This document shows positions 36,587 to 51,400 of a stretch of 64,000 nt of DNA, in pieces (positions within the stretch are counted from its first letter, which is position 1; every line of letters starts with the position of its first letter). The stretch lies in the NCBI GenBank assembly GCA_903813345.2, contig CAIIXF020000008.1:12677278-12741277 (forward strand), in the 5' to 3' direction. A model generated the notes under the pieces. It searched no databases. It worked only from the letters and a program-made list of their open reading frames with translations, and was not told where the DNA came from. The translations under genes and the position numbers were made by a program. Source of the DNA: Owenia fusiformis. Lineage: Eukaryota > Annelida > Polychaeta > Sabellida > Oweniidae.

Positions 36587-39500
36587 GGTTATATGACCTT
36601 GCCTGATAAAGCTACTAATACTAAAGCTGTTGATAGACATTGAGCAGAACCAAGAGAGATCCCAGCCATAACAGATGGAGAACTTTTACTAGCCATTAAT
36701 CTTCCTAGATTTACACCATCTAAACTGTATAGCCCTGCACAATGCACCCTAAGAATACCCTGAGAGAAAAGTCGAATATCTGTTATTAAACAATGACTGA
36801 AGAAAAATGTGCCATAAATTATGAGAAATTCAATTTTTTAATAGTAGAGTGTACATGTCGTATAGTGTAATATATAAGAGGCATGCCTAATCTGATATTT
36901 TAAATAAACATTTTTAGGAGTGTTTTTAAAAATGCCATGTCCATTTTCTAGTCCAAATTAACCATGCAGTATATATTTAAAATTTATGAGTCATTTATAA
37001 TAATCAACAGAAAACGCTATGACATTATAATAATAATAAAAAGCATCTTGTCAGAATGTTTCAAAGATGTTAAGACCCACATATATACCCATATAGTGTA
37101 CCCGTATCATCAGCATTATTTATAATGATAATATCAAATATACATGTATTCCTTCTAATTGAAAACAACATGCAAAAAATGGTATTTAGACTTAATCACA
37201 ATATGTTACATCCTGGTAACGTAATGATGAAATGATGATATGTACATCATAAAATATATGATTCGACAAGAAATCCTTTAATTCAAAGATGTATTTTTGT
37301 GACAAAAAGACATTCAATATTTTCTCAACTGAAATCACATTTATTGGTCCAATGGTATAAAACAGTCATATTAATGTCTGATTTATATGGAATATCTACT
37401 ATGAATCCCATTAATAGTAGCACACAATAAGGAGATAGACATGGATCAGTGAAATGTGGTCATGGTTTACTGAACACATACTATAACATGGTCTTCAACT
37501 GCACTTCAATAGAATCATCCAAATCCTGAGATGTTTTGAAGGTAAGATGTCCTAATCCCCCAGCACTTATCCTAATTCACACCCAGACCTTAGAACACTG
37601 AAGGTGATATGCTTGGCTGGCTACCATTACAACGTGTATAAACTTTTTTTTGAAAAATCTGATGAATATGCTTATTTTTCAAATTACTTTGATTTAGAAA
37701 GTTCTATAGATATATAGCATTGTTGGATTGAGCTATCCATATCTTATCTCATTTGGAGATATGCTACAGAAGAAAGTTTGACCATAATGTTCGATTTGCT
37801 TGGGTTATTTTGTTTTGTGAGCCAGAACAAGCCTTACATGGGAAATACCTTTAGAACAGCAGGTTTAGCTCCAGGGTTAAATGAAGGACCCTAATCCTAA
37901 GGAAATCTATAATCCAAGCTTCTTTTATCCTGCCACGGGTCATTAGATATGTCCATGGGTCACTGATCACCAACTTTAGGTTATCCATCCCATGGACCAT
38001 ATTCATCATTGTTATCAGTAGTGGTTGGAATGTCTTCCACAGCTAATGACCCATATATGTTTACCCTGACCTTCCAGAATATAACCAATTCTTGCTTTCC
38101 TGTGTGACTTTCATGAAACCTCATTCTTGGAAACCCAAGATGAATACAACCTGCTTGGCTTGTGACTTAACAACATCTAACATTGGAGTAGACATAATAA
38201 TTCTACCCAAATAACCAAACCCCAGTGTCATTTAACAAGACAAGGAAATATGACACACAGCATTGTTGCAAAACGGGCATAAGATCCTGTGTTGCATTCT
38301 CCCATGGTGCTTCAATATGTATGAATCTTAAATCCTTGTAAGCAAACTGAACTAAAGTTCGAAATTCAAATTAAAAATTCTATAATCAGTGGCCAGAATG
38401 TATAAAGGAGATCCCTGGATGTAAACCAGTGACCCAACATGTCCCTGTGGCCCCAAGGGGGCTCTTCCTGGCTACATGACTCCTGAACCCTGCCCTTAGG
38501 ATGTGCTTAATGGCCCAAAACCTCCAGACAGAATTAAATAGGACCAGAGGGTTGATCATGCTCCAGTGGGTTTTAACATGTGTGCTACTTTATTTCAACC
38601 TGGTAGCCACAGCTTGGAGATCTCAAGACACACAGGGGCACATTGTATTTGGAACTGATGTAATCATGGGTGGTTTTCGTTCATCAAATTGCTGTTATTA
38701 TTTTGCAACAATCATTACCATTTGCGATCACTTGAATGATTTCTAACTCTTCATTTGAGGAGACATTTGATTCACTTAAAGTACACAACTCCCATTTGAT
38801 AAGGTAGTGTTTCACCATAATGGTAGACTCTGATGTTAAACTATATTCACTAGAAGTAGTTAGCAACATGTTGCATAAATAGAGAGGGACATTAAAATGC
38901 AACCGTACCCCATGGTATGCGCATTATGGCTTGAGAACAACCCAGATACAGGTTTCAAGCTCTCTAAACTAACAACAATCATGATGATTTGCTAATACTG
39001 TGAATTCTTATCAAGGAAAACTGATTTTCAAACAGATGTATTTCAAATGAATGATTAAGATGGTGTTTATTTTATGAAATGTCATTATTGTAGAATGAAT
39101 ATCATCATTGTTCAATTTGTCATCATAGTTTGTACTTCTCTAGTGTGCATCACTCTACAGTACATTTATATACAAGGTTTTCTCAGTAGTAAATGATCTC
39201 ACAGGACTTACATCAAAATTCAAGGTTGACTGTTTTAAACAAAAGTTGAAATTATATTTCCTCCTAGATCAATCCATCATATTCTTTCATACTGGTACAT
39301 TTTCGAAAAAGGTGTTCATCATGTCCAAATTTGGAATTTTTCATTTTCGGCCTGAGTTAAAAAATGTTGTACATCTCTTCACCTTGAAAGAACACCAATA
39401 GGTAAATAGGCTACTCAAATATGATGAGCCCTGTAATCTGACAATATAATACATTAATATGACAATGTAATACTTTAAAATGACAAATGCTGTCTACAGT

Positions 39501-42500
39501 GACACAGCTATTCACTTTGTCATTGTTAACAATTTTCTACCAAGCATATACTTCGTGTTATCATTAAAACAAAACCTACTAACTGTAAAACCATATTCAG
39601 TATTCGAAAATATTTTCAGGAGATTTCTATTATCATGTTATGCGTATGTATTTGTTACCAAGAAGACGGAGATATCTGAAAGTTCGGTATAAGGTCTTGG
39701 TAATAAGTCATATATACATTATGAGGCCATGTTGACTATTCATATTCATAGCTTCTTTGATCTCTAATAAAAACATATAAAAGCAATATACCAATATATT
39801 GCATGCAACTATTGATTGTTTCATTATAGGCAGTACAAAAACAATACAACACTTGAATACAATGGATCTACATACAGTGAGAAGAATGCTATATAAACAC
39901 TCGAAATGTAAAATTAAATAAATATTTTTTTTAAATATTTTTTTTTTGATTTAATGGTGCTTTCAAAATGTCTCCTTCCTGCTAAATACTTTCTGAGTAT
40001 TTGTTATATATTAGAAAGTCAGCGCATGAAAATACATAGCATTATAGTATAAAAGGAATATCATGACAATTTTTCACTTGATTATTTTGTGAATTAGGCT
40101 AGGGAACTCACAATAAATTAGTGAGAGACCTAGTGGAAACGTCCCGGAGGTACTCCAATGTATCTCAACATTTTTCACGTCCTCTTTATAGGAACCCATA
40201 TAGTCTCAAGTCAACCATTAAATATGATATATATCAGACTCCATATAAATATCAAAAATGTATATGGTATAATTGCAATAATGTGTAATGATAACAGAGA
40301 ACTATCAAGTACTTGATATGTTTCTAATAAATGAAAAACAAAATTGAAACATGGTATCATCATATCCTATTCGATATTAGTTGATAACAAAATGAGGATA
40401 AAGGAGTTTTAAACCCATAGATAATGTATGAAAATAATTGCAAAAATTAAGCATAATGTAAAAATCAATTTTTCCCAAGTTTTTACTAAAGTCCATTTCC
40501 TTAAATTATCGTGAGACCTCTGAATGTCTAAAAATCAATGGCTGATCATCCATCATTCCCGTACACAGCTGTCTCGGCCTGATTGCCAGCCTATTTTTCC
40601 GGAAATAGCAAAAACACAAACAGCAAAAAGGCGTCGCTTTTGAACTATTTTAAATCCCTTATTAACTGTGAATGTTAACATTAACAAAAACATATTCTAA
40701 TATTTCTAAAGTTCTGCCATAAGCACTATAGTTAATTAAAAAAGTTTTTAAAAGTTCAAATAACACTTTATTTATTTGTACAAAATATGTAGAGACTCGA
40801 ATTTCCCTTTTACATTAGTTGATAAATATCCAGTTTGAGTTACACAATGATATCTTAAGTTGAATTTAAAATAGAACTAATTACTCTAAAAGAGACCAAA
40901 ACACATTAGAAAATTAAAAACAGATACATCTTCCGAATTATTCTACCTACGGGATCATATCTCCAGAAAATCTAATATTTTTGATTGAGAATAGAGTAGG
41001 CTCTAATCAAAGTGGAGTGAAACTGTATGAATTTTCAGAGGTATCACCTTTAGCTAAATTGTTATTGCTTGTAAATGAAGAAGTCTTATTTGCAATATAA
41101 TGCTGAATGTTAAGTAAAATATATCCTAAGGATGTATTATTTTCATCAACAGTATTGTCAATGGTGTACAAATTATCACCACATGTTTAAAAAATCTCCA
41201 GAATATTTTAGTCAATTAAATCACACAAATGTGATTTTGGATAAATCTTCAAGTTATTGTATCAATAGGCTTCATTCATTCATCATTGAAAAATTGTGTG
41301 AAATACAATAAAGTCATAAATAGTAGATATAAAATATTTAGAACAGTGCAGGTTTCTCAGTAATAAATAGCGATTTCTGACTAATAATTGTCTATATAAA
41401 TTACAATTAAATCACATCCCAGCACAACACAACACGTGATAAATAATGAAAATCTGCTTCTGTTTATATTTTTGACAGCCGGCTCTAGATTGTGAACTGA
41501 CCTTCAAATTTGTAACTCCTATTAATAAATGGTTCTAATTAATTTCATTACTGTACACCTCTAGTTGTATTTAATTTACTAGGTCATAAATAAAGCAGGT
41601 TCTTTCTGACCCGAAATCATCATAGAAACTAGTGAAGTATCATTACACTTGACAATTATACAATTTATAAATGTCAAAATTCTGACTAACTCAGTTTACC
41701 ATTGAATATAAATCAAATATGCTCACTTCGATATCAATTACGGAAACTTATAATTCTTAGAAGTAAACTTATAAAAATAATTTATTAATTGCATTTTTAT
41801 TTGATTGAGAGTATGATCATTATATATCATATAAGAATATTCCTCATTAATTTAAACATCAACACTTTACCTCATGGGTAAATCAAGACAGTGGTAATAA
41901 TTTACGAAACCTAAGTTCAGCCTCAGAGTCATTTATCAATCGAAATCATTTGATGGTCAGTGAAATGAGATTAAAAACATGACTTATGCATAAGAATATA
42001 AATGACTTCTTTCATTGAGGTGTTGAATCAAATGTCAAATTACACAAGTTCCTTGAGCACAGGTAATCCCCGTATATGTCAAAGTATGACCCTACAAGCA
42101 GGCTTCTACAGCCAAGATAAATGACACGCTACAGTTTATCCAAACAGATTAAATTTTACATAGTACTTGCATGCTTTACTAATTTAATTCAAAGAATTAT
42201 TAGAGTTAGGAAAGGAGGTCTGGTGTTTTAGTTCCATATGGATTAATAAATGTCATCGGTATCACTTTCTTATTTTCAGTTTACAGAATGTATGTAATAG
42301 TGATAGAAAGTGAAAGTTTGTTTTGGGTTCTACATGTTATAGTGATTGATTAAAAAGGTGAAGAAATGTACACAATTTGAACATGCCAAGCTTGTCATCC
42401 GGCCTCAAAAACTGTGGACAACTTTGGCATCTTACACTGTATTTGCCGAAATTGTTGAAACTTGCCATCAGTGCAATGTACATTTTCACAAATAATGCTA

Positions 42501-44941
42501 GAGTATAGCTAGAACCTTAAATTGCACATCACCTTTTAACCTTGCCAGGTTAAGTTTGGGAGAAAATGACAGTTGTCTATGATTAATGAGCTAGTGTGTT
42601 TGAGCAGAGAAGGTTTTTCAAAATGGCTGCCCTTGCTGGCCAGTCTGGTGCTGTCTAAAACAAAGACCTGGCATTGATGGATTACCACCATGGTTTACAG
42701 TAGCCATGGTGTGTAAACACACAGGAGAATATTTTTCTCTAAATTAAGAAATTCCAATCATTTTAGTTTCTTGCTTTATCTTTTTTCAATTTGGGTGTGA
42801 ATCTTTAAGATGTATACAATGCTCTTAAAATAGTTGATAACAATTTAGAGGCTCAAAAATGAAGTATATCTGTCTCTATCCAAATACATGTGAAGTATAA
42901 CAGTCACTAAACCATAAATTATTTCAACTTTGAATAAGCAATATACTGGTCTATGTATACACGAAAAGCACTGTATAATTAAGAAAATAAAATAAAATAC
43001 AAAAATCAAATTTTACAAAATGTTAACTTTTATTCAGAATAGAATTGCCGATAAATGTTTTATTAAAGCACATTGTAATAATTCTTCTTTCTGACATCTT
43101 GTCTTGTTCTCATAAACTTTTTCTTTACAAGGTACCACCAGGGGATCTAAGAAACAGTTGTTATAGCAACCACCAGTACTAATACATAAATATGAGAGCT
43201 TTTTAATCATAAGTTTTCAGTAGTTTTTGAGGTGCTATATCATCAGTCAAATGTGTAACTGTACAATATCTATAATTCCTATTTAATATCAAATAAAAAT
43301 AAATAATAATGTTTACGAAATAAACTGCATATTTTCTAAATCTTTAAGTATTCAAATAATTAAATCATTATCACTGATTTTATGAGTAGAAGCTTATCCT
43401 TTGAGAATTTGTGACTTTTAATAAACGAACATGTGATTATATCAGCTATAGACCTCCTCTGACATGACAAAATACATTCTTTGCCTCTTTGGGTGACTGT
43501 TTGGTCTTAATCTGTGCCTAATCTGTTCTTGAATAAGAATAGAGTCAGAGACTTGAGATTCCTAAATAACATTAGTCGCCTTGGCAGGCAGGATATAAGA
43601 GCACTCAAATTCAATTTTATTTCTATGTGTTTTGATTCAATTATACAACATCTGGGTTGGTTTAATATAATATAACTTCAAGCAAAGCATATTCTCAAAC
43701 ACTACATTCTTAAAATAGCCTTGTGACAATATTTAGATATTTCTCTAAAAAATGTACTATTTGCAAAAGTTTAATCGTTCATAATAAAAGTTCCGAGATT
43801 ATTATATCCTCGAATTCCACAATGGTTTCTACAGTCGACCATGCCAATAATAATTCCCCCATGATCTCAGTTTCAATATTTCTATAGGCTAAAGACTTGT
43901 AATTGGTAGTTGTAACACCCTGACAGGTGGGTGATAGAAAATCAAGGTATCAATATACAGAAATACAATCCTTAAGTTGGGAAATATAAACCATGTTCTA
44001 GTGACAGATTCCAGGAGGCCAGAATTTACCCTTTGGCAAGAAATATACCCCCAAATGTTGGTGAACCCCCAAATGTTGGAGATCTAGATATTATTAAACT
44101 CTAACAGTTAGTATTATAAAATTAGTTTCCGTTTTAAATATTCTTTATTATATAAGGAAAATATATGTATAATTTAAGCCAATAATACGTTAATTGCTGA
44201 ATTCTGAAATATCAAGATTCTTTGCTTTTAAAATAATAATTGGCATTTTAAAATGAATTTTGGCCTTTATTTTTTTATATACCTTGGTAGCCTTTCTTTA
44301 ATATATTGAGGCCTTGGATTGAAATTACAAATTATTTTATTATGACCTGGATTTTTATCAAACAGAACCACACTTATATTAATTCACTATCATTTTTTAA
44401 AATTCAATTATGCTAATGATAGGTATTGATATAAATTCATACTGTATAGAAATTTACATATGAACAAATGTAGATTTTAATGACAAAACTGGTCACAGAT
44501 ACGCATTTGTATGTATCACGTGAATTTTGTATTCGGCATTACACCTAGTACACGATTACATCTGGAAACGCATACACAAATGCAAATTGCCATTGTTTTT
44601 CAAAATAATTTGGATATCAGATTTTAATATTTGATATAATCAAACATATGATATTCCACCATCCTTGATTAAATGTTTATTACTAACCAGCCATGTAAAC
44701 AAATACACACATGCAGTGGTTTGACTTGACATTATCCACCCATGTGCAAACAATTCTTAAATTATTATTTCAACCATCACAAATAAATAATTTGTACATT
44801 TTAAATGATGTAAAATTTGACATAGCTATTTATCATTAACAATTCATTTTGAAATCGATCCTGGCAACTAGTTTTGAGTTCAGCCCTACAGTTAGATCCA
44901 CTAAAATATTTTTTTTCGAAACGGAAAAAATCTAAATATTT

Positions 44942-45477
44942 CACTGGTGATCCACTCGATTACGCTGGTTACCAAAACGGTTCGTTTTGGTAACAAAATG
45001 TCGGAACATCCGGAAGGTACGATTTTCTCGTTTCCTTATTTTACACGTTGTAGGCAGAATTACCACGACATTTTCTAACACAAACGTGTATCAGTATCAT
45101 ATGTTTAAGAAATTGTACATATTTGCGAACAAATAGTTCAGAAGACAACAGAATCGTCGATTTACTTCCTCACTTAAGTTACATAAACGGTTTGGGTTAA
45201 AAGTGCAGATCTTAACTGTTTTTCGAAAAACCGTTTATGTAACTTAAGTGAGGAAGTAAATCGACGATTCTGTTGTCCTCTGAGCTATTTTTTCGCAAAC
45301 ATGTACATTTTCTAAAACATATGATACTGCTGTACGTTGTGAGAAAAAACGTCGTGAGGATTCTGCCTACAACGCGTGAAATAAGGAAAAAAGAAAAATC
45401 GTGCCTTCGACGTTCCGACATTTTGTTACCAAAACGGTTCGTTTTGGTAACCAGCGTAATCGAGTGGATCACCAGTG
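44942..45477. mobile_element. 536-bp foldback / MITE-like transposon with 5-bp target duplication
   Basis: Two long arms, 44942-45193 and 45228-45477, are inverted copies of each other with mismatches, separated by a 34-bp loop. The ends are CACTGGTGATCCACTCG and its complement. Each arm carries near its end a small inner palindrome (gttaccaaaacg, spacer gtt, cgttttggtaac) at 44968-44994 and 45425-45451. The element is flanked by a direct repeat TATTT at 44937-44941 and 45478-45482, the target-site duplication. It has no transposase; the overlapping open frames on both strands around 45212-45563 are mirror images caused by the inverted arms. It is a nonautonomous DNA element of a family I cannot name. 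Confidence 0.88.
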
Positions 45478-48400
45478 TATTTGTGAGTTTTTTTATTAAC
45501 ACTATATATTGGTTTCACAATATATTTTTTAGAAAATGCAAAGTCCACATGGAAATTGGCTAAATACAGAACAGAACCAAAAGTTTCATATCACGCATAT
45601 GTCATTGTAATGTGATGAGGCCATCCGAACAATAGGGAGATACTCCATATGAAATCTGATAGGGAGTTTTCACAGTTGTGTTCAGTAGCAGATGGACTTA
45701 TAGAGCAATATAACAGTTAGATCTGATTTTAAAAACAGGAATCAAAATAATATTAATTTAATTGATACAGCTTGCATACAGGTTTAGCTTTTATAAATGG
45801 TTTAAAAAAATCAAATCCATCACAAAAAGTTTTTTAAATCTCTTTGACATCTTTAAGGTCTCATTTTGTGTATTTGACACAAGACAAATAGATTTTTGTC
45901 AACTTGGGAAATATGACATCAATATTAAAGTTGATGTGAAATAAAAACTAAAGGTTAATTTAAAAAACAATTAAATTTAATTGTAGATGGATATCATTAG
46001 AGGTTGTACATATGTCTAGTGCTAAAAAACTATAAAAGTTTCTGAAGCTCGTAAAGAAAAGATAATCTTCTCCAATAAAAATGTCAGATATGTGAACCTA
46101 GAAAAATCAGGAGAGTGGTTGCATCTATACATTTCAGGTCAACTCAACCTGTCTTTATATATAACATTTGAATTTTCTTCTGTACTACAGACAGTGTTTA
46201 TCGAGTTGTAATTCAAGAAATATTCAAAATATCAAATAAGTTTGAAACCATTATTTACAACTAAGAAAATATTATGATTTATTGTTTAATTATTTTTAAT
46301 GTGCTAATCTGAAAAATGTAATCAAGCCTGACCTTATATCAATTTTCACCTCTATTGTTTGGTAAGCTTTAATATGCTATTTTGATATTTATCAGTTCTA
46401 AACACATTTTTAAAATGTGAATATTATCAAAAAGCATTGGAATTACAGAATGCAAATATGATTTTAATTGTTCAATTGTTTAAATGTCATCAGGAATTGA
46501 TCTCAATTTAATTACATATCCCAACAATGATATAGCTAAATCAGCGACAACTGCGTTATATTAAGGTATTGAGAACAGAGATGACTTTTAATATTAAAAT
46601 AGTAGCTCGCACAATGTAATATTATAGAAAGTGTGATTGAGATATAACCAACACGATCATAGCACTCTGAGCCATATATAACAGAGAGACATTAGCCCTC
46701 TTGAAAAAATGATAACATACTTTTGTTAATCTGACTATACACATAGAAACCCAGAAGAGCGAGGCCAAAGTCCGATATTTGACGTGGTCCGACAAAAACG
46801 ACAAAACATTGAATTATAGGCTCTATAAGAGTAAGAGGTTATCGTGAAAATATAACAAAATGATTAGAAAAACCTTAGTTGAGAGTCAGTTATATATGCC
46901 ATAAATGTCATGATTGCACTACAATATCTCACAATATTCCCATCTGTGAAAAAGTTGTTAAATCAGAACACCGTAAATTGTAATCAATTAACTTGATAAT
47001 ATCAGATTAACAATAAAGAAAATTACAATTCAAAAAATTAAATGGCACTAAATTCAAAATAAAGTATAACACTAAAATTATAAAAAAGAAGAAAATAATA
47101 TGTCAGTTAAAGCAGTGGCAAATCTTTAGCTAGATCTTTCCCTTGTCGGTCCTGAGGACCATGAAAAATCTAGTAAGAATGAGAAAATCTAGTATACTGC
47201 CCAACAAATTAAGAAACATATGGCCTTAAATCAACATCATCTTTGCTGCCATTCAACAACAATGCAAAATTCCAATATTTGATACTTCAGTTAAATCTGC
47301 AATTTTTGTATCTTATGCTTCACAGATTATCTATTAAATACAAACATTGCCCAGAAAATAGTAATTTTGAGATTAATTTTCAAATTAAACCTAGTTGAGA
47401 AAAAATGGTCTTTATATGATTAAACCACTAGAAATAATGACAGCAAATCAAAGGATTATATGACATAGTGTCGATATTGTTGTATATAGTATGGCTATCC
47501 CGTTCAATATAAGAACCAGCGATTATCAGTATTTGAACAATGTCTGTGCTGAAACAGATAAAAAATTACGATCCGTCATTTGGTTAATCTGATGCATATA
47601 ATGTGTTTTATGAGTGTTAGTATGGCGTACTGGGTTAGACATTATACATTGATATCCAGGTTACCGTGTAGTACTCTTTATAAAGCACACTAGTAGCTAT
47701 TTCTAGAGCTTTGATGTCAGTCTTAACACCAAATACGCAACCTTACTTCTCGTTATTTCTTTGATTTCAATCACCTATAACTTTTGTTTTATGCCTTATA
47801 TCATTTACCCGACCTACTTTACTGTTGGAATAAAACCTCTATTACAAGCAATTAAGTATAAAGCGAGGGAGTTCATACTCTTAGACGCTTTTATTTCGCT
47901 TTTATATAAATTTAATTTCCCTATAATGCTTTTTTGACGTTAAGGTGCCAAAGTCCAGATTTATGAGTGATCGCCAATACGGACAAATAAATTCATTACT
48001 ACTCGTCGTTTAAACTCATTAGCCACATACCCAAGATGTGCTGAATACAAAATCAAGCAATTTAATTTCTTCTTAAATCAAACCACTCGTCTCCCTCAAA
48101 ACACTGTTCTAGAATGTTGCCATTTGTGAATTTTTCACAAAATTATATTTTTACGTGAAGCTTCTTTTCTCAGAGACTGGTACTGGTTGTTGGCGAAGCA
48201 ATCTAACAAAATCAAACATACTTCAGACCTCTACAAACGCAATAACCAAAGGTACATATACTTTTTACAATTATTATTTTATTGCTTGAACCAATCTCCT
48301 CCAATACAGCGACATAAAGTTGGAGATTCCGTAAAATAAACATCGCCAATTATAATTTGGAAAATTAATTATTACATAGATCATATAACCATCACATAGA

Positions 48401-51400
48401 TTCAACGTTAGATGAGTTGTGATTCAGATTAAAACCTGTCAGAGAATATCCCTGTATCTACAACTATAAAAATCAAGTTCTCGTTTGAAGGGGAGTCATC
48501 TTTCACATTCTAAATAGAACAATAGTTATTAGACTGTTGAAGCACTGGAATTGCCAATCAGTAATATAGACTGAGATTAGGACACTTTACTTAGTACACG
48601 ATGCGATTCTTATCCCGAAGAATTAATTTGGACTTGTTTGAGATTTTACTTTTAGAACTTAAACCTACGGGGGAATTCTTTCTCAGAAATCACAAGCAGA
48701 ATCAGTGCTATATATATCTGTATATATTTCTGATTTGTAGACTTATTTGCAGGTATAGATGATATGAGATATATTATTTATAATGATTACAAAACCGTGG
48801 TGCATCATCAGTTGTCTATATAGAGTATCAGATCTCTAAACACTTTCGGAGAATTGCTAATGAGTTATAGTATACTCAACTGTATAAGTTGTAATATTTC
48901 GAAATTAAGAACTAATATATTCTTGCCCAAAATTCAAGATGATTAAAATAAGTTTACCTAAATAACTAGACTATGTCCTTCACTTACTTTACAGAAATGC
49001 CATCGTACCATTCATTACTTTAAAGCCCTTTAAGGATAAAAACGTAAAATTTCTTTGGTAAACTAACTTCTTCTGCAGTATGTGGCATACTCACTGTACG
49101 CTACTCATATGTAAATCAAAAGGTACTAAGCAGATTTCTACAGACAATTTATCAAGCTTTGTTTTATTTTATTCTCCCAAATGTGTTTATTTTTTTAGCC
49201 ATAAATCAGAGGGATATATTGAAGGAAGATATCAAACCAGAAAAGCTTCTTGAAAGCCGCAATCTGCATATATTTGAGCAGGAGATGAGTACAGGGCTAA
49301 CTCATCAGATTCGTCATCAAAAATGACAACACGCTTTGATTTTAAATCCCTGTATAAAGCGATACGAAAAGATAGGGTGTTACTGCTTAAACCCTACAAC
49401 ACTTGTACACTCTAAATCATAAAAATCTAAAAATATCAGGAACTTTACAAAAAACTTTAAGAGTAATTGAAAGAAATAAAAGAGATCTTCGACAAATGTT
49501 TCTGTCGGGTTGGTATAGTATACATTCAGATTGCTTCCGCACATGACAAATGTTTTTTGTATGCAATGTAATATTAACCAAGTCCAAGCTACATAGAACA
49601 ATTTCAAACTGTCATACGACTTGAGCTATTACCTAGCAAATTTCATATCACACTCTCTCCCTTGGGACTAGGATCTCCAATGGAATTACTCAGCCAAGTG
49701 AAAAAATGATAGAAAATAACATATTTGTATGCAATAAATATTTCATAGCTGGGTCTATCTGGCTCAAATTGCTCATTATACAAGATTTGTATGGAAATGT
49801 GGCCAATAATTATAAGTGAGATAGGGAGAAAGTGTCAAATCCAATGTAGTATATGGTGATACAGACCGTTCACTCTAATATTCTTCCATATCAACATAAA
49901 GTCCCAATTGACCAATTAAAATAGCTTATTACTCCTCAATGGTCGCTGATATCAAAATCATTAAAAAAGTCATTAAAGTAAAGATTGATCTGCGATATTT
50001 GGACGCTATCAGTCTGACCCCTAGGACCTCTAAAAAGTAATTTCAAAAGTTATGTACCATACAAATTTGTGGTAAACTATTATCCTAAATACTTATCAGA
50101 AAGTGTTCCCTCCTCAAAAACATGTTATATGTTTTGAGTTTTTTCATGAGATAATTTGATTATTTTCCACATTATAAGCTTCCAGCATCCGTAAATATTC
50201 TCTAGGGCTCTAGGGGGTTTCGTATCTGAAAAGTTTTGAATCTCAACGTGCTGATAGGTGAAGATTTGCACAATATCACCTGTATTTTGTTTGACTGCTT
50301 CAAGTAATGGAAGAAATCTTGGTTCATCTGATTTCGACAAAAAAGATACTGAGATGAGAATATCTGATTACCCAGAGAAAATACTACATAATGTAAAACA
50401 TCTAGCAGCCTTTTAGGCTTCTATTAGTAAAGATGTTATTTAGTGGATGAGGATCATTTCTGGATGAATTTCAGGCTACTTTTACGGTGTTTTTTCTATT
50501 TGGTTTAGTCTTGTTTTGCTCAAATTGGCAAAATTAGCAGCAAATGGTACGCATACCATGAAGAGGTGTAAAAATACTGATGCTTAGTAAGAGTTTGTTG
50601 GTTTTACATTTACCTGTAAAAAGTTTAACTAGGAATGAACCACCTGAGAAAACACTACAAAGACATAGGAGCAACTATTTTGTAATTCAGGATCTCAAAA
50701 AACTTTCCATGAAAAATCCTGGTGATATTTATGTAATCTAGAATTTCCCTGATTGAAAGATATCAAAGGTCTTGTTCAATAAAATCCATTCTATATCTCT
50801 ATATTATTAATTTAAAGTGATTTATGGTTTTCCTTTGGAATTAATGAGTGAAGGACAAGAAGAAATATACATGTATAAAATTTCAGCATCTACAAAATTG
50901 ATGAATGACTCAACTGATCACTTAAAATATACATCTAGAGATGTGATGATCGTGTAAGAAAAAGTACAACTCAAAAACTACTATGGGTTCATAAATTATT
51001 AAAGGAAGAGTCATTATAGGGCAGTCCCCTAATGCACCCAGTTCGATTGTGATGTAAAAGCATAGAGGGTCTTAACATAAAGCCGAGCCATCAATGTTTT
51101 ATCAAACCATGTAGGTTAAAGTAATAATATAATAAAAACACGACTTGGATTAAATAATTTATAACTAAGATATTGAGAACTTTGCATTGATGATTCTCAT
51201 TCATTATTTCTTGCAGAGAGCAAAGTATTAAAATCTTAGATGAAAAAGGAAAGCTAATCCTTATAACCCATTTCCAATAGCATTTTTTAAACATTCTACA
51301 CCATAAAAATGTGTGTTCTTATTCACAAATGATTGACTGAAAATAAAGTTGGTACTAGAAATAAATAGAAACACATAACAGCCAGTTGAGGTTGTACGTG

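Noticed and set aside
45212-45563. Overlapping 96-codon open frames on opposite strands with related translations.
   Set aside because: They are mirror images produced by the inverted arms of the foldback element, not genes.
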